Positions 1 to 11,642 are shown, numbered from the stretch's first letter. The stretch: DNA of 64,000 nt from Euryodendron excelsum (GCA_033060915.1 CM065397.1:32953501-33017500), one strand, 5' to 3'. The notes: generated by a model not told the origin, from the letters alone. Translations and numbers: made by a program.

Positions 1-1040
1 TCTTTCAAGGTTGGTTTTCCCATTTTGTTCTTCATTTATTAGTTTAGATTTATTTCTTGTAATTTTCTTTGTTGTATTATAATTTTCTTACATTTTTCTT
101 GTAATTTTCTTGTACCCAAACACTCTCAATTTCAAGTAAATTTTAGCTTTAAATATTTGTATATTTTATTTATATTTTACATGTTTTTAGGATGAGTTTA
201 ATTAGCTAGTTATTAAATTAGGTTTAAATGTGACAATCACCCAAATAATCCAAGGAATTCAATGGAAGTATCTCATGAATTAATTGCCATAATTTCCTAG
301 AATTCGAATTTCTAGTTATTAAATGTGGAATTTTAGAAAACTTAAATTATTGACTAAGTTTGGAGATTTTCATCACCCAAATTGATGGTATTAATTTATG
401 ACTCTTGACTAGACAAACACTTCACAATTGCTAGAAATTCATTCTCATAAATTGATTGAAGATGCCTAAGAAAAGTTAGGTTATTGACTATATTTGACTA
501 ATTCAATGCACATATCACAAATTTGGTATTGATCCAAGTTAAATCGATAGTATTAACTTTTGATTCCTCATTAACCATGTATCCAATTTCAATTGCTTAA
601 AAATTAGCGCTTTTCAAAGCTAAATCCTCTTAATCAAACACACTTAAATGTTGTGTTTGATTTGAGTTATAAACCCCATTGGGAGCCTTAGATAAAATTA
701 AGTGATTGGATTATTTGAGCCCAATTCCCTTTTAATTGCTTTAAGTTTAATTTCAATTGCCTTAATTTAATTGTCTAGTGTTAATTGTCTTTATTTTCAT
801 TGCAACAGTTTAGGGATTCAAAACAACCATCAAAAACCAAAAAATTTTCTTTTATTTTTCCTTTTATTTTAGATTCGATTCACATAATTTCAATTCGACC
901 CTAGTTAGGTTAGTGCGAGGTGAGTATTAGAGCCTATATTGGGCTAGGTCCCTTGGGAGAGAACGATACTAGATTACCGGTTTATACTTCATCGCGACCC
1001 CCATACTCTTGCGGGGTAACTAACTCCATTTGTAGGACTT
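1..1040 (+). repeat. LTR-end fragment, Athila/Tat-like (Ty3/gypsy)
   Basis: AT-rich sequence without a credible ORF. The part at about 940-1020 has the look of the U5 end of Athila/Tat LTRs: a 'gggagagaacgatac' stretch, then 'atacttcatcgcgaccc', then 'actcttgcggggtaac'. A similar arrangement is seen in reverse complement at 52440-52530, where it abuts a primer binding site. No primer binding site follows here, so this is a broken fragment. The left limit is the window edge. The family assignment rests on this motif resemblance only. Confidence 0.4.
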
Positions 1041-1075
1041 TCACATTTGGGGGCGAGTTAACAGGCTTGAAAGGG

Positions 1076-1430
1076 TCTTACCGCTTTAAGGAATAAACTT
1101 TCTCAAAGGTCGTGTCGGACGGGGATGGTTTTTCATTCTTGAGAGATTTGTACTTTCTCGAAGAATGTGCCAGGCTTGGACAGTCTTCCGTTCTTGAGGG
1201 GTTTGTGCTTTCTCAAAGAACATGCCGAATTAGCATACATTCTACATTGGTGGGCTAGCAGATGCCAGAAGTGAACCGCTCTTCCATCTTAGGAACTTAT
1301 ATACTTTTCGGAGATGAGTGTGAAAGGGGCTTTGCCGATCTAAGGAATAAACCTTCTCGATGATCGTGTCGTGCTAGATTGGATGGTCATACTGTCAATG
1401 AGGGATCAACTTTCTCAAATGACAGGACAA
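1076..1430 (+). repeat. Array of six short stem-loops with a shared loop
   Basis: Six units of about 45-60 bases. Each has a left arm, a loop ending in a variant of 'aacttt', and a right arm beginning 'ctc' that is complementary to the left arm. Arms are 1084-1090/1102-1108, 1134-1143/1157-1167, 1190-1198/1212-1221, 1285-1289/1312-1316, 1336-1340/1362-1366 and 1392-1402/1414-1425. Arm sequences differ between units (cattcttgag, gttcttgag, ctgtcaatgag) while each stays self-complementary. The loops remain alike. No coding potential is seen. The function is unknown; it may be part of a retroelement LTR or leader. Confidence 0.6.
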
Positions 1431-1913
1431 ATGGATTTGACTTTGGATTTGAATGGACTTATCATCTTATCGAAAACGTGCTGGTCTAGATTGGACTAAC
1501 TAATGCAACAAAAGCATTTTGGTCATTTTGTCTCTAGTGGGCCCAGTGGGCCTGCAAAACGGTTGACAAATTGGATTGGACTGGACTTAGAAAGCCAGTT
1601 TGGACTTGAGTATGCTTGTATTGGTTTAAAGGTGCTTTCGATCGGGTCGGAGATCGCTGAGTGGCCAAAATGGAGTGCTAACAAACCCTCTGTTCTCATA
1701 TGTCGACATATGAAAATGAAGTGTCGACACTTGGTCTTAATAAGGTTGTGCAATGTATCACAAATGCATAAAGTGAATTATAAACAAAAATTGCACACAT
1801 TTGATAACAATTAAACATTAGGGTTACTCATTCTCAAGGTTACACATAGGGTTACACATAAAGTGAATTATAAACAAAAATTGCACAAATGACATGTAAA
1901 TCATCAAAAATCA
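1431..1913. other. Degenerate spacer, possible 3' LTR remnant, 90-bp duplication
   Basis: There is no gene here. Palindromes 'tgtcgacatatg' and 'gtgtcgacac' at about 1702-1733 resemble the U3 repeats of the SIRE-type LTR at 7377-7530, so this may be debris of the missing 3' LTR. A direct duplication of period 90 is visible: 'cataaagtgaattataaac' at 1767 and 1857, and 'agggttactcattct' at 1829 and 1919. Its second unit overlaps the end of the copia pol frame. Confidence 0.4.
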
Positions 1914-2186
1914 ACACATAGGGTTACTCATTCTAAGTTCTCTTCTTATCATGTAAAATCTATCCTCACTTATTGGTTTTGTAAAAATGTCAGCTGATTG
2001 CATATTTGTGCTCACAAAATCAAGTTCATTGTCCCATTTTTGTACATGATCTCTTATGAAGTGATATATAAACTCAATGTGTTTTGTGCGAGAGTGTTGA
2101 ATAAGATTCTTGGTCAAGTTTATAGCACTAATATTGTCATATCAAATGGGAATATGATCAAATGAGATACCATAATCTTCTAATTG
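1911..2186 (-). pseudogene. copia RNase H end
   Basis: C-terminal part of the polyprotein: 'NLIQHSRTKHIEFIYHFIRD' followed by 'VSTNMQSADIFTKPISEDRF'. This matches the conserved RNase H terminus (TKHIDIRYHFIRD ... DIFTKPL). A break near 2130-2186 separates it from the upstream half. The frame stops inside the second unit of the 90-bp duplication at 1911-1913. Confidence 0.8.
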
Positions 2187-3284
2187 TTATTTAATCCACA
2201 ACACTTGAGCACAACAACTACCAGTTGTTACATATTCAACCTCAATTGTAGAGAGGACAACTAAATTTTGTTTTTTACTACACCAAGACACAATCATGTT
2301 GCCTAAGAGTTGGCAAGTGCCACTTATGCTCTTCCTATCAACTCTACTCCCCGCATAGTCAGCATCAGTGTAACCAATTAAATTAAAAGATGTGCCCTTT
2401 GGATACCATAATCCAATGTTTTGTGTGTGCTTGAGATAACGAAAGATTTTTTTCACAGCATTCACATGAGATTCTTTAAGATTTGATTGAAATCTAGCAA
2501 ATAAATAAACACTAAACATTATATCTAGCCTACTAGCAGTTAGGTATAATAAAGAATCTATCATGCTTCTATAAAACTTAGTATCTACTGATTTACCTTT
2601 CTCATCACTATCCAGTTTTGTTGAAGCACTCATTGAAGTACTTAAAGGTTTTGCATCTTCCATCCCAAACTTTTTGATCAAGTCTTTGATGTATTTCGCT
2701 TGGTTGATAAAGATGTCTTCCTTTAATTTCTTGATTTGAAGACCGAGGAAATAATTAAGTTCACTCATCATACTCATTTTGAATTCTCCCTGCATACACT
2801 TAGCAAATTTCTTGCAAAGCGTCTCATTAGTTGCATCAAATATAATATCATCGACATATATTTGTACTAAAAGAATATCATTTTTTTTATCTTGATAAAA
2901 AAGAGTAGTATCTATTTTTCCTCTTGAAAAATCTTTTTCAATCAAAAATCGGTTTAATCTTTCATACTAAGCCCTTAGGACTTGCTTCAAACCATATAAT
3001 ACTCTTGTTAATTTGAAAACATGATTAGAAAATTTTGGATCTTCAAATCTAGGGGGTTGCTTAACATATACCTTTTCAATAATAAAACCATTTAGGAATG
3101 CACTTTTAATATCCATTTGATAAAGTTTGAAATCCTTAAAACATGAGAATGCAAGTAATATCCTAACAGCTTCTAATCTAGCTACCAGAGGATACGTTTC
3201 ATCAAAATCAATGCCTTCCTCTTGGCTATAAACTTGAGTAACAAGTCTTGCCTTGTTCCTCACAACAACTCCAAATTCATCCAT
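2187..3284 (-). pseudogene. copia reverse transcriptase pseudogene
   Basis: Two - strand frames, 3284-2967 and 2945-2187, form one RT domain. Visible blocks are 'QEEGIDFDETYPLVARLEAV', 'QMDIKSAFLNGFI' (first catalytic Asp), 'LYGLKQ', and the catalytic 'IYVDDIIF'. After that come 'LNYFLGLQIK', 'YRSMIDSLLYLTASRLDIMF' and the start of RNase H with 'GYTDADYAGSRVDRKSISG'. The two frames are separated by an in-frame TAG where the family has Trp (LRAWYERL becomes LRA*YERL). Few other lesions are seen, so this is the best-preserved part of the element. Confidence 0.88.
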
Positions 3285-3494
3285 TTTATTTTTAAAAACT
3301 CATTTAGTTTTAATGACTGGATGATCATTAGGCCTAGGAACAATGTGTCATACCTCATTCTTTTCAAATTGATTCAACTCTTCTTACATAGCATTAATCC
3401 AAAACTCATCATTTTCAACATCATTAAAACACTTGAGCTCTATTTGTGATAAGAATGCAAGATGATTACATACATTTCTAATAGAGGATCTAGT

Positions 3495-4610
3495 TCATAC
3501 CCCTTGTGAAGGATCACCTAAGATTTTTTCGGTTGGATGGTTATGCACAAACTTCCATTCCTTAGGTAAACCTTTATTGATCTCTTTTTCGCTTGTTGAG
3601 ACTTCTTGCACTTCCTTCTCCTTTTGTGGATCTTCTTTAGAGCTTGGATGAATGTCTAACTTTTTCATATTTTGCTCTATTTCATCTACATCATCACTTA
3701 TAACATTTCTAGAAAGGGATTTATGTTCATCAAAAGTGACATGAACCGATTCCTCAACCACTAGAGTCCTTTTATTAAAGAGTCTATATACTTTGCTATG
3801 TGTTGAATATCCAAGAAATACACTCTCGTCAAATTTCGCATCAAATTTGTCAAGGTTGTCTTATAGTTATTCAACACAAAACATTTACATCCAAAAGCTC
3901 AAAAGTATGAGGCATTTGGTTTCTTATCTTTCTAAAGCTCATAAGGGGTTTTGTTTAAAAATTTTCTAAATAAAATTTGATTTAAACCATAGCAAGCTGT
4001 GTTGACAGCTTCAACCCAAAATACTTTGGCAATCCGTTTTCACAAAGTATGGTCATTCCCATTTCTTCCAAAGTTTTATTTTTCTTTTCAACAACTCCAT
4101 TTTGTTGAGGTGTTCTAGGGGCTGGAGTTGAGGTGTTCTAGGGGCTGAAAAGTTGTGGTTAAAACCATTTTCATCACAAAATACTTCAAAGGGTTTGCAA
4201 TCAAATTCGCCTCCATGATCAGTCCTTATAGAAGTAATTGAAAAACATTTCTCATTTTGAACCTCTTTACAAAATTTTGTGAAGAAAACAATTGTCTCAT
4301 CCTTGTGAGCTAAGAAGAATGTCCATGTAAATCTAGAGTAGTCGTCAACAATAACAAGTGCATATTGTTTTCTACCAAGACTTAAAGTCCTAGTTGGTAT
4401 AAATAAGTCCATATCCAACAGTTGTAGTGGCCTAGAAGTAGTGAGCATGTTTATAGATTTAAAAGAAATTCGAGTTTGCTTACCCATTTGACAAGCATCA
4501 CAAACTCTATCTTTGTTAAATTTGATTTTTGGAAGTCGTTTGACCAAATCATTTTTAGAAACCTTTGAAAGTATGCTCATACTAATGTGACCAAGTCTTC
4601 TATACTGCAA
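3495..4610 (-). pseudogene. copia GAG-pre-integrase and integrase pseudogene
   Basis: The frame at 4610-4053 starts with the pre-integrase motif 'RRLGHIS' and the zinc-binding CDACQMGKQ block. The core follows with 'LLDMDLF' (first Asp), 'VIVDDYSRFTW' and 'IRTDHGGEFD' (second Asp). A frameshift and a local duplication near 4100-4150 ('gaggtgttctaggggctg' occurs twice) disrupt the segment that normally carries the catalytic Glu (PQQNGVVE). The region 3495-3761 is the acidic linker between integrase and RT. Clearly non-functional. Confidence 0.8.
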
Positions 4611-4669
4611 CTAACTTTCATCACTATTCATAACAGCAAGGCATTCAACTTTGCAAGAAGACAAGTCAT

Positions 4670-5035
4670 TTAGATATAAAAAAAAATGTATATATTGCCT
4701 TGTCTATGCCCAGTGAGAATAGTTTTGTTACTGTTGATGTCAATCACATCACATTTGGAGGATTCAAATACAATCTTGCAGTCACAAAGTTGACTAATGC
4801 TCAAAAGATTGTGTTTGAATTCTTTAACAAGCAAGACATTTTCAATAGAAGTAGAAGAGTTCTTACTAACACTACCTATACTGATAATCTTTCCTTTGCT
4901 ATTGTCTCCAAATGTGACAAGTCCTCCATCTTTTGGTAAAAGAGGTGTGAATTGTGCTTTATCTCCTGTCATATGTCTTGAACATTCACTATCTAAGTAC
5001 CAATGGTTTTTCTTGGATTTTACTTGAAGACACAC
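4670..5035 (-). pseudogene. copia aspartic protease fragment
   Basis: Retroviral-type aspartic protease of the copia polyprotein. The conserved block WYLDSECSRHMTGD corresponds to the usual WxLDSGCSRHMTG, so the catalytic D-S-G triad reads D-S-E here. It is followed by 'GLVTFGDNSKGKIISIGSV' and 'NVLLVKEFKHNLLSISQLC', both standard for the family. The Gly to Glu change in the active-site triad would be expected to disable the enzyme. The fragment sits between gag and integrase in the same orientation, as expected for Ty1/copia. Confidence 0.85.
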
Positions 5036-5203
5036 CTACAAAAGAGTTTATTTGACTTTAAGTACCCAAACCATCTTGGGTTCTTAGGGGTTAGTCCTCA
5101 ATGGCCTTCTTGGGACCTATGCATTGTTAGGTGCAATAGATTTTTGCATGACATAACACCTACTAGCAATGTGTCCTAGTTTTTGACAATAAAAATATGA
5201 AAT

Positions 5204-6647
5204 TTATGGCTTACCAGTGGAAGAAATAAATCTAGTTTTTGAAAATTTTCTCCTTTTGAAGGGATTAGAAACAAATCTAGCTTTGTCAAGTAAACACTTA
5301 TGTTTTCTAAGAATAGCATCAAATTTCTCTTTTCCATTTACACATTTAAAAATAGTTGTTTTCAAGTGTTTAACCTCTTTTCTCAAAACTTAATTTTCCT
5401 TTGAAAGTGAGGAATCCTTTTGAAAAGAGTTATCCTTAACTCTATCTTTCAAGACACAAATTTCATTCTTCAAATCTTCATTTTCTTTTTGTAAATCCTC
5501 ATTTTCTTTAGTTAAAGTACAAATCATCTTTTTGAGAAGACCATTTTTAATTCCCATCTTTTTAAATTCAATAATTAAATCATCAAAGGTATCCTCTAAT
5601 TCATTGAAAATAAATTAAGAGGAATTAGAAGATGATACCTCATTCTCTTTCTCATGAGCCATGAGACATAGATTGGCTAGTACTTGAGGTTCGGTTTCTT
5701 CTTTGGAATTGGATTCTTTATCATCACTCCAAGTCATAGCTGCCATCGCCCTTTTTCTTTGGTCTTTCTTTCCTTTCTTTTTAAGCATGGGGCATTCAGC
5801 CTTTATATGGACAGGCTTCTTACATTCATAGCATATAATAGTTGATTCTTTATTAGAATCTCCTTTAGCTTCATGCTTCTTTCCACCTTTTCATTTTCTC
5901 TTCATGAATTTTTTGACTTTCCTATGATAAGGGCAATTTCATCATCATCTTTATCACTTGCCGATTCATCTTCTTTGATTGGTGGACTTGAATGCTATTG
6001 ACTTCTTTTTTTTTTTTCTTCCTCTTCTTGGACATGTTGCTTTTGAGTAAGTTTATATGTCATGAGGGAGCCCAAGAGTTCTTCAAGAGGTAAGGTGTTG
6101 AGGTCCTTTGCTTTTTGGATGACAGTGACCTTGGCTTCCCAAGTCTTTGGCAACGACCTCAAAATCTTTCTGACATGTTCATTGTTAAACCTTTCCAAGA
6201 GACTTCAAGCCATTAATAATATCGGTAAATCTTGTGAACATTTTGGTAATGGACTCAACCAGTTTCATTAAATAATTTATAGTTATGAACTAAAATATTG
6301 ATTTTAGATTCCTTGACTTGATTAGTACCTTCAAAGGTTACCTCAAGTCTATTTCATATTTCCTTGGTTGATTCATAAGTATAGATACAATTAAATTCGT
6401 TAGGATCAAAGGCACAATATAAAATGTTCATGGCTTTAGCATTAGATTGCAATATTTCCAAATCTTTCTCATCTCATTTGGATTTGAGCTTAGGGGTATT
6501 TACTATAATCCTCCACAATTCATAATCAACGAATTGAATATATATTCTCATTTTATTCTTCCAATAGTTGTAATTGGTGTCATTAAACATAGGTGGTCTA
6601 TTAGTGGATTGACCCTCACCTAGAGAGTTTCCAAAGTTGGTTGCCAT
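5204..6647 (-). pseudogene. gag: copia gag pseudogene
   Basis: This is the capsid/nucleocapsid part of the SIRE-type element. The likely start is the ATG at 6647-6645, about 40 bases past the primer binding site, opening with MATNFGNSLGEG. A UBN2-type gag core follows, including 'RSLPKTWEAKVTVIQ' near 6150 and a 'LNTLPLEELLGSLMTYKL' segment. Around 5790-5840 a CCHC zinc knuckle reads CYECKKPVHIKAEC, where the usual Gly before His is Val. The downstream tail (about 5204-5640) is rich in Lys/Glu heptads and probably coiled coil, ending in a basic segment. Several stops and frameshifts interrupt the frame (for example near 5390 and 5620). Confidence 0.8.
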
Positions 6648-6688
6648 AGATCAATTCCTAGGATGTTAAGTCAAATGTAAAAATACAA

Positions 6689-6700
6689 GCTCTGATACCA
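6689..6700 (-). other. Primer binding site, tRNA-iMet type
   Basis: On the - strand this reads TGGTATCAGAGC, complementary to the 3' end of plant initiator tRNA-Met. This is the standard PBS of Ty1/copia elements. It lies two bases inside the 5' LTR end at 6703 and fixes the orientation of the element. Confidence 0.93.
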
Positions 6701-7581
6701 ATTGTTGGTCTAAAAGACAACTCAAGAGAGGGGGTGAATTAGATTTTTTAAAAATAATTGCAATTAAGACTATTTAAAATTAATCTAAGCAATGAAATAG
6801 TAATTCAAGTTATATACAATGTAATAAATTCAAGTAAAAAATGAAAGCAAAGTACAAGAAAGAAACACCAAGAATTATCGAGATTCAACCATAACTTGTG
6901 GTCTACGTCCTCACCCCAAGATCCCCTTGAAGTCTTCTTCCACTATGTAATGTTCAATTACAAAGTAGAGCTAGTTGAAGTGCCTAGCTCACTCTCCTTG
7001 AAGCTTACACCCAAGCTTGAATGTTACAAGAATTTTGTTCAAGCTTTTCTCAAACTTACAAGTATTTTTCTTTCACAAGAGAATACTCAAACTCTAACTC
7101 ACAAGTGTATAAGAGACATACAATTGAAGTACACACTCTTTATGAAGAGTAGATAATAATTGAATGACTCACTAAATGTCAACTCTTGAGGACAAAGAGA
7201 ATTTTCAAAAATTTAAGGAATTTTCAGCTCAATAATCAGTGGAATATGGTAGTTCTTCTCCTTAAATGCATTTGGAAACTTGCATATAAAGACCTTAATT
7301 GAATTCACCCGTTGGTGGTAGTTTAGGGCTCATTTAATGCGAGTTCAGTCCAATATAATGTTTAAAAATATAGTCGTTGGTCCTCAAGTGTCGACACTTC
7401 ATTTCATGTGTTGACACTTCATGTTTATATTCTCCAGCTCTTGTCCTCTGTCTCTATGTGTTGACACTTGATCATTCATTTATTAAATATTGGCATCTGT
7501 CTTCATGTGTCAACACTTCTGCCCAGAATATTTCTCCGAAGCTTTCCTTGATCAATTAAGCTTCAAAAATATATTAAGATC

Positions 7582-9902
7582 TGTTGACTCAAGGTTGATC
7601 CCCATGTTGATTTTGATGATAACAAAACCATGTGGTTGTTATCTAATGATTTCACTTGAGTGTGCAGATTAGACTATAATCATTTGATAACAAGAAAATA
7701 ATTGAGTTAATCGGTTGAGTATCCAACAAGAAGATTACTTAGATAATCTTATTCTTGAAGAGATTAAAGATGCTCAAGGAGTTCAACAAGTATTCAAAAG
7801 AAGGATGCAAGTGACTGAAGATCTTATGATGATTCAAGAAGTTATTCAAAGAAGCAAAGCACTCAAGCAAGATTATTTGAAGAGTATTCAAGTTGACATG
7901 GAATCAATTCTTGAAGACTAAAGTACAAATTGAAGTGCAAATACAACAAAGGATTTCAAGTAGAATTGAAGACCGAAGAGCTGGCACCGTACAAATATAG
8001 TTTACACTTCACTATGAAGACCCTCGATCCTCATGGCCATATCAAGTCCACTATATCATCATGCATGCTATGAACTTCTAAATTGGTTGATTTTTCTACT
8101 CTAAATCTGGAAAATGCATTGAGGCATAAAGCATAAAAGAAAGGGGGAGCAACAAGTTGAAGCTTGTCAAGTAACAGTGGAGAACTTGTCACATTGAATA
8201 TGTTGAAGAACTTGTGGTGAGAAGCTTGTCAAGAAACAATGGAGACAATGAGTATGATGAGTTGACACATTCAGCAATCTCATGGTTACAACTTCATTTA
8301 GATGACTCTTACAAGTTATGGAAGCTCACCTTGAAGATTTGAAGATGTCTTGCAAGAATGAAAGAAGAAGAGACTCACTTAAAGATACGGAAGCTTTCTT
8401 AGAAGTTTTGAAGATGTCTTGAAAGTATTGATAAGAAATCACAAGAGTTGGAAGCTTCATTGAAGATTATGTTGAAGTCTTGAATTGATGGAAGAAATTA
8501 TATTGATTAAAGAATCCTAGAAGAAATCAATTTGATGAAGATCAAGTAAAAAGATTGAAGATGTTCAATAAGCATGAAAGATCAATTGAAGAAAAGAAAT
8601 CTCAAGTCTTGGAAGCTCTCTTGAAGATTTTGAAGAAGACTTAGATCAATGGAAGAAGTGATGTTGATTGAAGAACTCTAAATATAATCAAAAATGTATT
8701 GATTTTATCTTGAAGAGTTGAAGATGTTCTTGAAGTCAACATGCTTTGAAGGAGTCTTTTCAAGCCTTAGAAACCTTATTTGGATGATCCTTAAAGAGCT
8801 TGAAGATATTGAAGAAGATTGAAGAAGTATTGCAAAAGTTAAGGATTTTCCTAAAAAGAGTCGACCCCTCAAGAAAAAGAGTCGACTCATTCGAACAGAG
8901 GCTGAAAATTCTGGTGGAACATCAAAAGAGTCGACCCCTAGCATAAAAGAGTCGACTCATTTCAACAGAGAGTTGATTGTGCAGTTTTAGACCAAAAGAG
9001 TCGACCCCTGGACCAAAAGAGTCGACTCATTTGGGCAGAACCTTCAAAAATCTGCTGCAACACAAAAAGAGTCGACTCATTTAAGGTAACGGCTAGTTTT
9101 TTGAACGTTATACTCCGCCGTTTTCGTATCAAATGGTCTCCCATCCATCTCCAACGGCTATAATCAACTCAAGGCTATATATACAAGATCCCCAACACAT
9201 ATATGATGATGAAGAACAAGAAGAACATGAGAAGAACTCAAGATTAAGTGCTACAAAGTGATATTTCATCTTCCACATCTTATACTCTGTTTTTATTCTT
9301 TTGGGGGGTTCTTGAGTGAGCTGAAAATTTGTTTATCTACTCTTTGAGAGAGTGTTATTCATTATACAACCTTCATCTATTATTGGGTTGGTTTGTAAAC
9401 TTGTGAGTTTGAGTGTTCTTGAGAAAAACACTTGTGAGTTTGAGTGTTCTTGAGAAAAACACTTGTGAGTTTAGGTGTAGCTTGGGAAAAACACTTGTAA
9501 AGTTTGAGTGAAGCTTGGATAAAATCACTCGTAAGTTTGAGAGAAACTTGGACAAAATCTCTTGGGTTTTGAGAGCTTGGGGAAGAGCTCTTGTAAAAGT
9601 GAGCTAGGCACTTGGAGAAAAACTAGCAGCTGTGTAAGGAAAGTTTACATAGTGGAATACCTTCGAGAGGATCGAGGAAGAGAGGACGTAGGCAAGGTTT
9701 GGCCGAACTTCTATAAATCTGGTGTTCTTCATCTCTTTGCTCATATTATTTCATTGCATTGCATCTTATTACTTGCTTGCTTTGTTATTAGTTTGATTGC
9801 TCACTGTTACATTACATAAACTGTTTTAAGTAGCAATTCTTGATATAAATTCTATAAAACCCAATTCACCCCCCCCTCTTGGGTTGCCTACTTGGGCCAA
9901 CA
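7582..9902 (+). mobile_element. Solo LTR, SIRE-like (2321 bp)
   Basis: Starts TGTTGACTCAAGGTTGATCC and ends ...TTGGGCCAACA. It is flanked on both sides by the 5-bp duplication AGATC (7577-7581 and 9903-9907), so both boundaries are exact. No internal region, primer site or second LTR is present, so it is a solo LTR left by LTR-LTR recombination. U3 holds repeated 'aaaagagtcgactc/cccc' boxes (8853-9080). A TATA box 'ctatatataca' lies at 9174-9184. The C-run followed by 'tcttgggttgcct' near the 3' end is shared with 63460-63480. Confidence 0.93.
8853..9080 (+). repeat. U3 GTCGAC-box repeats in the solo LTR
   Basis: About seven copies of 'aaaagagtcgac' followed alternately by 'ccct' and 'tcatt'. 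The GAGTCGACTC versions are perfect palindromes. They lie just upstream of the LTR TATA box, where enhancer or silencer elements of LTR promoters usually sit. A regulatory role is inference. Confidence 0.75.
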
Positions 9903-10303
9903 AGATCTTCAAAGAGTCTTCTTTTTGGGGTATAATGATCTTTCAACACCTTCAATCTAATGTGATTATTCAAGAATGTCTTTAATTCAATTTGAATTGA
10001 ATTCATTTTGGTTTGTTAAAAAAACTTTTCTTGGATTCTTCATTGAATCTTCACAAACTTGATGAGCTCTTATTTTGAATACCTTCAATCTCTTCGAATT
10101 CAAATCATTGATTTGATGTTTGAATAGATGTCATTTCTCTATTTTGGTGTATTGCTCAATCCTTAACTTGTTAAGCGTCTATTTTGGCATACTATAAGCT
10201 TTAGGATTAAAACATATCTTTCATTGATTTACACACTAATTAAATTTATTAGCAAACTAACACAAGATATAGTTATCATCAAAATCAAGGCATGGAGTCA
10301 ACA

Positions 10304-11089
10304 TTTGCATTAAATATCTTTCCTGTTAAATCTTTAAAACACAATCTAGTAAAGACATATTTAGCAATATTCAAGATTACATGAATTAAAAATCATTTAA
10401 GTTTAATCCTCAAAACACAATTAATATAAAATTACTTTTATGGAAACCTTGGGGTTAAGTTCTTAAACAGTTTCTTGAGTATTGAGATCCACGGTACCTC
10501 TGGAATCCACCATAAACTGTATTGTGTCCACCAATGAATCCATAAAGGATACATTTGCTCTTCTTCAATCAAGGAAGAAAGGATTTGCTGCTAGGCTTCT
10601 TCAGATAATGAATTGATCAATAATGAAAGACTTTCTTTGAGAATGATCTGAGAAATCTCAGAACTCCCTATAGAGTCTCTCTATCAATATTTGTGTATAT
10701 GTCTCAGTTACTCTATATTTCTAGATGTATGTATATATACTTCTCAAACCTTTAGGAGTAGTTAAGATCACTACTTATTAGATAGAATTCGTGTTTGGCT
10801 TAGGAGTCCAAAAGATTCAAACATTTAACTCAATCGGGACTCTTTTTAGAAATGGTCCTGCCACATGGCTCGAGCCAAGTTAAGTATACTCGAGCCATGC
10901 TCGAGCCAACTTCAAGGATACTCTTTGAATCTCAGTAGGTGATCCTCCTTTGTTGCTCGCTCGAACCAACTTACTCTATCAGCGCAATCTTCAATTCTTG
11001 ATTTCTAAACTTTAAGATTACAAGAATGGATAAAGAAAATATTATCTAACATGATTTTGTCATGAAATTAGCCAGTTAAAAATTCAACA
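10304..11089 (-). repeat. Older LTR remnant, truncated by the SIRE insertion
   Basis: On the - strand it starts TGTTGAATTTTTAACTGGC at 11089. It carries several 'ggctcgagcc' palindromes in the upstream half (10868-10975) and a TATA-like 'agtatatatac' near 10740. A transcript-like U5 region follows, then it is cut at 10304 by the SIRE-type element. The other end is not visible. Probably a copia LTR. No coding content. Confidence 0.5.
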
Positions 11090-11642
11090 GTAAACTTATG
11101 TGCAAGTAGTGATTTTTCAGTATCTAATTACTGAATAATATTCTCCAATATGGGAATTTCCTTTCTTACTAGCTTTGATATAATGGCCCTCTGTATTTTC
11201 TTACGACTATAAGATATATATATATATATATATATGTATATGTATATGTGACCTATGTCTGTTAAGTACGGCTCTAGATTTGTTTTCAATGACCTACTAA
11301 TCAAAGTGGACCATGGACATGTTCTCTAACACTTTTGCCCGGCATTAGCAATCTAGTCAAAATTTTTGTGCCTGTGTTAAAAGAATAGACTAACTTTTGC
11401 AATATTTTCAACAATGGATATGTCGTTACTAGTTTGGATAACTGGGTTCCCATTTAGATGTGACAATGAATTCTTCTTTTGATATGTGATGTTATGATTT
11501 CGACTTTAACCTTATTTATTAAAATAAATTGAGACGTATATTACACATAAAGACATTTAGCATCTTTTACTAATTATAAACACAGCCATATCGTAGTTGT
11601 CAATTTGTATTGGCCAACATACCGTTATTTTTCATTGAAAAT
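11090..11642. other. AT-rich spacer with TA microsatellite
   Basis: No ORF or recognisable element apart from a (TA)n tract with a 'tgtata' tail at about 11213-11248. Confidence 0.6.

Larger units (their letters stand above)
1911..10303 (-). mobile_element. SIRE/Maximus-type Ty1/copia retrotransposon, decayed
   Basis: The - strand reads, in order, 5' LTR (10303-6703, interrupted by a solo LTR), a tRNA-iMet type primer binding site (6700-6689), gag, protease, integrase, reverse transcriptase and RNase H, ending near 1911. The order protease-integrase-RT is diagnostic of Ty1/copia. The RT spacing around IYVDDIIF and the long coiled-coil gag tail fit the SIRE/Maximus lineage. Frames are broken by many stops and frameshifts and no clear 3' LTR remains, so the copy is dead. 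The base after the 5' LTR (10304 on) is an older LTR into which it inserted. Confidence 0.85.
6703..10303 (-). repeat. 5' LTR of the SIRE-type element, split by a solo LTR
   Basis: In - orientation it begins TGTTGACTCCATGCC at 10303 and ends with ...CCAACA at 6703, next to the primer binding site. Without the inserted solo LTR and its target duplication it is about 1275 bp. The 7377-7530 part carries several 'tgtcgacactt' or 'tgttgacactt' repeats (U3 side). The 6880-7100 part matches the U5 side of the solo LTR at 61335-63493 in reverse complement. TG...CA termini are intact. Confidence 0.85.
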
